A stretch of 64,000 bases of DNA from Deltaproteobacteria bacterium (GTDB lineage Bacteria > Desulfobacterota > Deferrisomatia > Deferrisomatales > JACRMM01): the NCBI GenBank assembly GCA_016214985.1, contig JACRMM010000022.1:62001-126000 (forward strand). Direction: 5' to 3'. Below, in pieces: positions 57,910 to 64,000 of the stretch. The position numbers and the translations under genes are program-made. Position 1 is the first letter of the stretch, and each line of letters begins with the position of its first letter. Under the pieces are notes generated by a model. That model did not search any database. It was not told where the DNA came from and worked only from the letters and a program-made list of their open reading frames with translations.

Positions 57910-58425
57910 TCAGGGGCAGGGCGCCGACCGCCGGGCTCTCGGGTAGTCCTCCACGGACCTCCAGGCGGAGATCCCCTCCGGGGTGAGGCCCCAGAAGGCC
58001 TCGAGCCGCTCGTGGAAGAAGCCGGCGTCGCCGAGTTGCTCCTGGGCGGCGAGCGCCGTCTCGGTGTCCGCGATGCCGGTCTCGGCCAGGTAGCGGTGGA
58101 GGAGCACGAGCGCCTGCCGGATCCGGTCGATCTCCGGGTGGGAGGGCGTGAGGGTGTGGACGATGTACCAGTTGGCGAGGTAGCGGCGGGGGAGCGACGG
58201 GTCCGCGTCGGCCGGGCCGGCCTCCGCAATGTCCACGGCGAAATCGCGCAGGTAGCGGTCGGCGGCGTGGGCCAGGGGAGCGGCCCGGTCCCCGGGGAGG
58301 TCGCCGCCCTCCGGCGCCTGGAGCCACCGGAAGAAGTCCCGGAGGAGGTCTGCGCACAGGGCGTCGAGCCGCACGAAGTCTCCGGGCCCGGCCCACGCAA
58401 ACTCCTCCCTGCGCCACTCCTTCAA
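57910..58425 (-). CDS. hypothetical protein, 171 aa
   Basis: Not recognised. A soluble helical protein with many Trp and aromatic residues (MKEWRREEFAWAGPGDFVRL, FFRWLQAPEG, RRYLANWYIVHTLTPSHPEIDRIRQALVLLHRYL). The ATG overlaps the stop of the HisKA-only gene by 4 bases, so it is probably translated with it. Confidence 0.65.
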   Translation of the reverse strand: MKEWRREEFAWAGPGDFVRLDALCADLLRDFFRWLQAPEGGDLPGDRAAPLAHAADRYLRDFAVDIAEAGPADADPSLPRRYLANWYIVHTLTPSHPEIDRIRQALVLLHRYLAETGIADTETALAAQEQLGDAGFFHERLEAFWGLTPEGISAWRSVEDYPRARRSAPCP

Positions 58426-58664
58426 TGCGTCTTCATCCGGAGGTACACGGCGCGGGTCCGTTCCAGAACCTCCTTGAGGGTCTCGATCGACTCGCGCAGC
58501 GAGGCCCTGTAGCGTGCCGCGCTGGGCCCGTCACCCGCCCTTTCCAGGAGCGTCAGGAAGCCCGACGCCGCGACGAGGGGGTTTCTGAGATCGTGGACGA
58601 GGTCGCGCAGCACCTCGACCGGCAGCGTGCCCTGGCACTCCCCCCCCTCGGCGTCTCGATCCAT
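58422..58664 (-). CDS. small HisKA-only protein
   Basis: An 80-residue protein consisting almost entirely of a histidine-kinase dimerisation/phospho-acceptor domain (LRDLVHDLRNPLVAASGF, then SLRESIETLKEVLERTRAVYLRM). There is no ATPase domain after it. It could serve as a phosphotransfer or dominant partner of the NtrB-type kinase encoded at 60162, or be a truncated kinase. GGAG precedes the ATG. It is coupled to the unknown gene that follows. Confidence 0.65.
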   Translation of the reverse strand: MDRDAEGGECQGTLPVEVLRDLVHDLRNPLVAASGFLTLLERAGDGPSAARYRASLRESIETLKEVLERTRAVYLRMKTH

Positions 58665-58753
58665 GGCTCCGTCTCTCCAGCGGGGTTCGGTTACTCCGTC
58701 GGCCGCAGGATACCCCCCGTGGCCGGTCTGTCCAGAGAGCGCAGCGGCGCCCC

Positions 58754-60169
58754 TCACCCATCCTCTTCGGGCCGAGGCCGGTTCTTGGTCCAGGAGGGGT
58801 GGGTGATCCCGTGCAGCTCCACTTTGTAGTGCATCGCCCGCTTCGTGATCCCCAGGAGCCGGGCCGCCTCCTTCTGGACCCACCCGGTGCGCTCCAGGGC
58901 GGTGAGGAGGATCTGGCGCTCCGCCTCTTTGAGCGGCACGCCCTGGTCGGGAAGGGAGAACCGGAAGGTGTCCTGGGCCTGGGGCTCCGGAGCGGACCGC
59001 GGCCGCGGTGTCCCGAGCCCGAGGTCCGCGGGACCGATGACCTCGGCTTCGGTCAGGAGGACGGCCCGTTCCACGGCGTTTCGGAGCTCTCGTACGTTGC
59101 CCGGCCAGCGGTGCTCTCGCAGGACGGCGAGGGCCTCGGGGGTGAAGCCGAGCGGCGCTCGCTTGAGGTCCGCGCAGAACTCCACCGCGAAGTGCCGGGC
59201 CAGCAGCACCACGTCGTCGCCCCGCTCGCGCAGCGGCGGCAGGTGGATGCTGACTACGTTGAGCCGGTAGTACAGGTCTTCCCGAAACCGGCCGGCGCGG
59301 ACCTCAGCCTCCAGGTCCCGGTGTGTCGCGGCCACGACGCGCACGTCCACCGTGACCGACTCTTCGCCGCCCAGGCGTTCGATCCGCCCGTCCTGGAGTA
59401 CGCGCAGGATCTTCGCCTGCGTGGCCAGGCTCATGTCGCCGATCTCGTCCAGGAAGAGGGTGCCCCGGTTGGCCTTCTCGAAGCGGCCGAGCCGGCGGCG
59501 CGCGGCTCCGGTGAACGCGCCCCGCTCGTGCCCGAAGAGCTCGCTCTCCAGCAGCGTGTCGGGGATCGCGGCGCAGTTGACCGCCACGAACTCCCCCTGC
59601 CGTCGGGGGGACAGAGCGTGCAGGGCGCCGGCCACGAGCTCCTTGCCCGTGCCGGTCTCTCCCGTGATCAGCACGTTGGCGCGGGCGTGAGCGACCTTGC
59701 GCACCCGGTCGAGGGCAGCCTGCAGCGAGGAGCTCTCCCCTACGATGTTCTCCGGACGGTAGGGCGCCAGGAGATCCTCTTGGAGGACCCGGACGCGGTT
59801 CGCCAGGTTCCCCTGCTCCAGCGCCTTCTCGACCCGTGCCCCCATCTCTTCGATATCGAAGGGTTTCTCGATGAAGTCGAGGGCGCCCAGGCGCAGCGCC
59901 TGGACCACCGACTCCATGGTGCCGTGGGCCGTCATCAGGATCACGGCCGTGCGGGGTTGACAGGCCTTGGTCGCCTCGAGCACCTGGAGACCGTCCGCGC
60001 CCGGCAAGCGCAGGTCGGTCACCACGACGTCGAAGGACTGGGTCTCAAGGGTGCGGATCGCCGCGTCGCCTCGGGGGCACGTCACGACGTGGTGCCCCTG
60101 GGTTCCCAGGCCGATGGCCAGGGCGTCGCGGAGCGCCGAGTGGTCCTCCACCACGAGAATGCTAGCCAT
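58754..60169 (-). CDS. NtrC-family sigma-54-dependent response regulator
   Basis: A 471-residue regulator. The receiver domain (about 1-120) has Asp52 in VVTDLRLPG. The AAA+ domain has Walker A GETGTGKE, sigma-54 contact loop GAFTGA and Walker B LFLDEIGD, followed by GNVRELRN. A Fis-type helix-turn-helix (KEAARLLGITKRAMHYKV) closes it. It is preceded by its probable kinase gene with an 8-base overlap. Targets are unknown; no sigma-54 promoter was evident in the window. Confidence 0.92.
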   Translation of the reverse strand: MASILVVEDHSALRDALAIGLGTQGHHVVTCPRGDAAIRTLETQSFDVVVTDLRLPGADGLQVLEATKACQPRTAVILMTAHGTMESVVQALRLGALDFIEKPFDIEEMGARVEKALEQGNLANRVRVLQEDLLAPYRPENIVGESSSLQAALDRVRKVAHARANVLITGETGTGKELVAGALHALSPRRQGEFVAVNCAAIPDTLLESELFGHERGAFTGAARRRLGRFEKANRGTLFLDEIGDMSLATQAKILRVLQDGRIERLGGEESVTVDVRVVAATHRDLEAEVRAGRFREDLYYRLNVVSIHLPPLRERGDDVVLLARHFAVEFCADLKRAPLGFTPEALAVLREHRWPGNVRELRNAVERAVLLTEAEVIGPADLGLGTPRPRSAPEPQAQDTFRFSLPDQGVPLKEAERQILLTALERTGWVQKEAARLLGITKRAMHYKVELHGITHPSWTKNRPRPEEDG

Positions 60170-61283
60170 CGGACTCCTCCCCGCAGGCACAGGGGACGGT
60201 CACCACGAACGTGGTGCCGCGGCCGGGTTCGGAGCGCACGTCGAGGGATCCGCCGTGCGTGTCGAGGATTTTCTGCGCAGCCGGCACGCCGAGACCCGTG
60301 CCCGTCTCCTTGGTCGTGAAGAAGGGGTGAAAGACGCGTCGCAGGACCTCGGGCGCCATGCCCGGGCCGTCGTCGGAGATCTCGGCGCACAGCCGGGCCT
60401 CCCCCGGGGCGGCGTGGAGGCGCAGGCCGGGGATCGGCTCCCCGGCGGTCGGACCATTGCCGCGGGCGACCTCCGCTCGAATCCTCACGCCGAGGCGCCC
60501 GGCGCCCGCCTCGACGGCGTTGGCGAAGAGGTTGGCGAGCGCGTCCACCAGCCGCGCCGGGTCGGCGGCGACCGGCGGGGCGTCGTGCAGGGGGTCCCAG
60601 CGGACCTCCACGTTCGCTTCCGGGTAGCGCGCCAGGGTCGCCTCGAGAGCCCGCCGGCACAGGTCCGCCAGGTCCGCGGGCACCGGCGCCAGCCGCACCG
60701 GCCGGACGAAGTCGAGCACCTCGGTCATCTTGCCGTTGGCCGCGAGGAGCTCGCCCTCGGCGCGGTCCAGGTACTCCAGGGTCTGGGGGTCGGAGGCGGC
60801 GCGGCGACGCGCGAGGCCGACGAACAGGCGGATCCCGCCGAGGCGGTTGCGGATCTCGTGGGCCAGCTGGGCGGCCATCTCCCCGAGGCTCGCGAGGCGG
60901 TTGCGCAGCGCCTGCCTCTCCCGCTCCTCCTCGACGAGCGTCAGGTCCTTGAAGAACAGGGCGCTGCCGAGCACCGCCCCGTCGTCGTCGGCCATCCGGG
61001 ACAGGGAGAAGCCGATCAGCGCGCGCTGGGAAGGGCCCAGGTCGAGCTCTAGCTCGGCGCGGTCCGGAAGGGTGTCGCGGTCGAGCGCGTCCAGCAGGAG
61101 CCGCGGCAGCGCGGGGCAGTGCGCGAACACCTCCCGGCAGTCCCGGCCCATGCTGGGCTCCGGATCCACCGAGAGGATGTCGGCGGCGGGCCGGTTCAGG
61201 GCCGTGACGAGGCCCCGGTTGTCCACGGCGACCACGCCGCAGCGGAGCGACGCCACGAGGCGTTCGGCCAGATGGGTGATCAT
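60162..61283 (-). CDS. NtrB-type PAS sensor histidine kinase
   Basis: A 373-residue soluble kinase. The PAS domain (about 5-115) includes GVVAVDNRGLVTALN. HisKA has AAQLAHEIRNRLGGI, and HATPase has NLFANAVEAG, DDGPGM and TKETGTGLGVPAAQKI. There is no membrane segment, so it senses a cytoplasmic signal. The ATG overlaps the NUDIX stop codon by 4 bases. The stop lies inside the regulator gene, so the three are one operon. Confidence 0.9.
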   Translation of the reverse strand: MITHLAERLVASLRCGVVAVDNRGLVTALNRPAADILSVDPEPSMGRDCREVFAHCPALPRLLLDALDRDTLPDRAELELDLGPSQRALIGFSLSRMADDDGAVLGSALFFKDLTLVEEERERQALRNRLASLGEMAAQLAHEIRNRLGGIRLFVGLARRRAASDPQTLEYLDRAEGELLAANGKMTEVLDFVRPVRLAPVPADLADLCRRALEATLARYPEANVEVRWDPLHDAPPVAADPARLVDALANLFANAVEAGAGRLGVRIRAEVARGNGPTAGEPIPGLRLHAAPGEARLCAEISDDGPGMAPEVLRRVFHPFFTTKETGTGLGVPAAQKILDTHGGSLDVRSEPGRGTTFVVTVPCACGEESDG

Positions 61284-61867
61284 GGGTGCTCCCCGAAGCC
61301 GAAGGCGATGCCGAGAAACCGGTGCAGGATGGCGGCGGTGAGCCCCCAGATCACGTACGGGCCCCAGCGGAAGAAGTGAAGGGGGCGGGCGTGGCCCGGC
61401 AGCTCCTCGATGTGGTGGTGCAGGGGGTCGAGCAGGTGGGAGAGCGGCACGAGGAGGATCTCCGCCACCTCCCTGGGCTCGGCCTCGAACGGGTAGTCGT
61501 GACGGTCCAGCCACACCACGTGGGGCGTCACCCGATACCCAGTGATCGAGACGAAGTCGTCGAGGACGCCCAGGACGGCCACGTCCTCCGGCTGGACCCC
61601 CACCTCTTCTCGGGCTTCCCGAAGGGCGGTGGCCAACGTGTCCTCATCGTTGGGATCGACGCGCCCGCCGGGGAAGGAGATCTCGCCCTTGTGCTGCTCC
61701 ACGTGGGCAGTCCGAACGGTGAAGAGGACGGCCAGGCCCTCGGGCGTTGCCACCAGCGGAAGCGTCACCGCCGCCGGCGAGAACCCTTCGAGGGCGATCT
61801 CTCCCCGGGGGCGCGCGCCAAGGCGCTGGCTGAGGTCGCCCAGTTGAGCGGAGACATGTGCGGACAT
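61280..61867 (-). CDS. NUDIX hydrolase, CoA pyrophosphatase-like
   Basis: A 195-residue NUDIX enzyme. The NUDIX box is GGRVDPNDEDTLATALREAREEVGV. Upstream EISFPGGR and VAEILLVPLSHLL are typical of the NudL/CoA diphosphatase group. It would cleave CoA or related dinucleotides in the cytoplasm. AGAGG precedes the ATG at 61867. Confidence 0.82.
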   Translation of the reverse strand: MSAHVSAQLGDLSQRLGARPRGEIALEGFSPAAVTLPLVATPEGLAVLFTVRTAHVEQHKGEISFPGGRVDPNDEDTLATALREAREEVGVQPEDVAVLGVLDDFVSITGYRVTPHVVWLDRHDYPFEAEPREVAEILLVPLSHLLDPLHHHIEELPGHARPLHFFRWGPYVIWGLTAAILHRFLGIAFGFGEHP

Positions 61868-61905
61868 GGCCGGCCTCTTTCTCGCGGCTCGGGGGGCCGT
61901 CGGGC

Positions 61906-64000
61906 TCACGGGCCCGGACGGATCGGGTGACAGGCGGAGCACAGCACCTTCTTTGGCTTGGAGTATAGCCCCTGCTCGTTGGACCCGTGGGGGCTGTGGC
62001 AGCCCAGGCACAAGAGCTCGCCCTTGTCCACGGGGAACTGCTTCACCCCCGGGAACCTTCCGGCCGCTGCGGGGGAGGCGCGGTGATGATCGGAGAGCGT
62101 CGGGTGGCAGGGCCGGCACAGGGCGTTCCCCTGGACCTTCAGAAACTTCGCGATGGTCGAGCGGTGCGGTGCGTGACAGCTCTGGCACCCCCGGGCCAGG
62201 GCCGCATGTTGGACCTTCTGCCCCGCACTGGGGTCGTCGTGACAGGCGAGACAGGCGCTCCTGGGGCTCGCGCCCTTGAGGTACCCCGGCTCGAACCCGG
62301 CGTGGGGATCGTGGCAGGCAAGGCATCCGTCGTCCAGGGCCGGATGAAGGTCGCCGGAACCCTCGCGGGGATCGTCGTGGCAGCTCAGGCACAGCGCCGG
62401 CCCGGTCGCCGTGAGGAACTTCGGCTTGGAGCCGCCGTGGGCCCCATGGCACTCGGTGCACGTTGCGGCCGGAGGGTGGAGCTTGCGTCCCTTGTCGGCG
62501 GCCGCAATCTCGTGGCAGTCCCGGCACGTCTCGGACTCAGACCGTCGGAGGAACGCGCGGTTCCCGGACATGTGTGGGTCGTGACAGGTGGTGCACTCCC
62601 CGGACGCCACGGGGTCGTGGAGCTTCTCTCCCCTGGCCCGCATTTCCCTCTCGAAGGGGTGGCACATGCGGCAGCGGGCCGCGGGTGTCTCGATCTTGAC
62701 GCTGCGCTCGTCGCCACCCCCGTGGCATACCGAACACTTGCCCTGGGTGAGGGGAAAGTGGACGTTCGCGCGCACCAGCTTCCCGAGGTCCGACGCGTGG
62801 GCCGGGTGGCAGGTGGAGCAGGATCCGGGAGGGAGGTTCAGATCGCCGTGGATGCTGGCGAGCTCGCGGTTCGTCTTGGTGTCGTGGCACGCCCCGCAGA
62901 GCGTCTTCGCCACGGCTACGTCGTCGTCGGCGTGGGGGCTGTGGCACGCCTGGCAGCCCTGCTTCAGGGCCGGGTGCACCGTCTTACCGCCCCCCACCGA
63001 GTCGTGGCACTCGCGGCACTGCTTCGGGACGTCGGCCCTGAGCAGGCCCGTTCCCACAGCGAGGTGAGGGTCGTGGCACGTCGCGCAGTCGGCGAGCTCC
63101 CGTTTGTGGCCGTGCGTCAGTACCTGGTTGTGGCACGCGGTGCAAACGTCTTGGGGTTTGTACCGCAGCAGCGTCTCACCGGTGCCATGGGGGTCGTGAC
63201 AGAGCGCGCAGGATTCACGCTTCTTGAGCGGGGCGTGGACCTTGGCGGGGTCGATCCCCGCTCCCTGCTCGTGACAGTGGTTGCACAACCCGGGAAGGGG
63301 CTCCTTGACGTCGTTGGGGTAGCCGGAGTAGTGGGCGTCGTGACACGCGGTGCAGCCCCCTTCTTCGTAGGCCGGGTGCGCGGTCGCGCCCCGGGTCTCC
63401 GGTGCGTGACACGTTCCGCACAGCGCCACCGAGTCCTGGCGGAGGAACTTCGAGTTCTTGGAGACGTGGACGTCGTGACAGCGGGTGCAGGCCGCGCCGA
63501 CGGCGCGGAAGTGGCCGGCCTGGCGGGGGTCCGTACGGTCGTCAGGGTTCTGCGACTCCACCACGTGGCAGGCCAGGCACACGTCGGGCGGGCCGTGATC
63601 GCGCAGCTCCATGGTGACCGCGTCGTGGCAGTCCTCGCAGCGCGAGATGTCTCCCCCGTGGACCTTCTGCGCCGAAAACCCGGGCGGCGCCTTGAGCCCT
63701 CCCGAGTCGTAGAACACCTCGAGATACTGATCGCTCACTGCGATCTTGTTGAGGCCCGGATCCAGGAGGAGGAACACCTCGAACACCTCGCCCCAGTCGA
63801 CCTTGGCCACGCCCTTGTCGGCGTGCTTGGTTCCCTGAACGGTCCACGAGATCTCGGTCCCCCGCGGCGCGGTCCCCAGCACCAGCACCGACTCCTGCGT
63901 GACGAGGGAACCGGACATGGGTGTGAGGATCTTGAGCGCCAGGACGTTGGCCGGCCGGAGGAAGCTGCCCAGCAGGGCGGCGGCGACGACGAAGGACCTG
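61906..64000 (-). CDS. 25-haem c-type cytochrome (5' end outside window)
   Basis: A large exported cytochrome whose N-terminus lies beyond position 64000. The visible end reads RSFVVAAALLGSFLRPANVLA-LKIL, a signal peptide in frame with the 670 residues after the first ATG (63918). About 85 non-haem residues precede 25 CxxCH haem sites, which run to the C-terminus. Many come in CxxCH-DPH or CxxCH-SPH form (NrfA/doubled CXXCH-type repeats), alternating with long spacers. Such proteins carry electrons across the periplasm or outer surface, for instance to metals. Binding proteins or outer-membrane partners are not seen here. It starts upstream of the NUDIX operon with a 38-base gap. Confidence 0.9.
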   Translation of the reverse strand, partial: RSFVVAAALLGSFLRPANVLALKILTPMSGSLVTQESVLVLGTAPRGTEISWTVQGTKHADKGVAKVDWGEVFEVFLLLDPGLNKIAVSDQYLEVFYDSGGLKAPPGFSAQKVHGGDISRCEDCHDAVTMELRDHGPPDVCLACHVVESQNPDDRTDPRQAGHFRAVGAACTRCHDVHVSKNSKFLRQDSVALCGTCHAPETRGATAHPAYEEGGCTACHDAHYSGYPNDVKEPLPGLCNHCHEQGAGIDPAKVHAPLKKRESCALCHDPHGTGETLLRYKPQDVCTACHNQVLTHGHKRELADCATCHDPHLAVGTGLLRADVPKQCRECHDSVGGGKTVHPALKQGCQACHSPHADDDVAVAKTLCGACHDTKTNRELASIHGDLNLPPGSCSTCHPAHASDLGKLVRANVHFPLTQGKCSVCHGGGDERSVKIETPAARCRMCHPFEREMRARGEKLHDPVASGECTTCHDPHMSGNRAFLRRSESETCRDCHEIAAADKGRKLHPPAATCTECHGAHGGSKPKFLTATGPALCLSCHDDPREGSGDLHPALDDGCLACHDPHAGFEPGYLKGASPRSACLACHDDPSAGQKVQHAALARGCQSCHAPHRSTIAKFLKVQGNALCRPCHPTLSDHHRASPAAAGRFPGVKQFPVDKGELLCLGCHSPHGSNEQGLYSKPKKVLCSACHPIRPGP

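Overview
The window is GC-rich (roughly two thirds G+C) chromosomal DNA from a Gram-negative, probably anaerobic or metal-reducing bacterium of the deltaproteobacterial type (Desulfobacterota; a Deferrisoma-like lineage is a guess, not shown). The evidence is a 25-haem c-type cytochrome, NifU/NifS Fe-S assembly, a rubrerythrin-like protein, an outer-membrane porin joined to a tungstate ABC transporter, several chemotaxis genes, lipoprotein-processing genes and many GTG starts. No tRNA, rRNA or CRISPR array was recognised.

Layout. 1-10980: ferritin-like protein, a lipoprotein with two thioredoxin domains, nifU-nifS, a sensor kinase, a large class A penicillin-binding protein, and an unusual cysteine protease/alpha-beta hydrolase fusion. 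10981-16420: two decayed copies of the 3' end of a P-type cation ATPase gene enclose a MarC-family gene, a six-bladed NHL protein and a chemoreceptor; a REP-like element (GTAGGGTGGGC core) occurs three times here. 16408-23394, all on the minus strand, is an accessory/defence island: an unknown gene, a stray copy of an MmeI-type R-M C-terminus, an RlaP-type nucleotidyltransferase, a HicBA module fused by a one-base frameshift, DUF433/DUF5615 modules, and a frameshifted MmeI-like R-M gene.

23480-28344 is the most coherent regulatory unit. A promoter is followed by an RNA leader resembling the Moco/Tuco (molybdenum or tungsten cofactor) riboswitch and an intrinsic terminator, then a porin, tupA, tupB, tupC and a C-terminal remnant of a molybdenum/tungsten-storage protein. 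28472-38998 is a chemosensory locus (cheA, MCP, cheW, HEAT-repeat/receiver hybrid, cheR, cheD, cheB, and a convergent Cache MCP). Both ends carry sigma-28-like promoters with the same spacing.

38999-48241, minus strand, is housekeeping: an unknown membrane protein, a ChaN-PDZ lipoprotein, lgt, lspA, ileS, rpe, a PASTA protein and rsmB. 48404-52412 is a second compact chemosensory unit (MCP without a periplasmic domain, cheW, cheY, cheA; no methylation enzymes). 52459-64000, minus strand, holds a RelA/SpoT homologue with a degenerate synthetase site, a DUF815 ATPase, an M48 protease with TPR-like repeats, a Tat-exported nuclease, a HisKA-only protein, an NtrC/NtrB-type pair, a NUDIX hydrolase and the multihaem cytochrome, which runs off the window.

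Several low-complexity intergenic repeat families (AGCTGTCAGCGG type, GGGAAGCT type, GGAACCCGGAAC type) are scattered between genes and in places have entered coding sequence.
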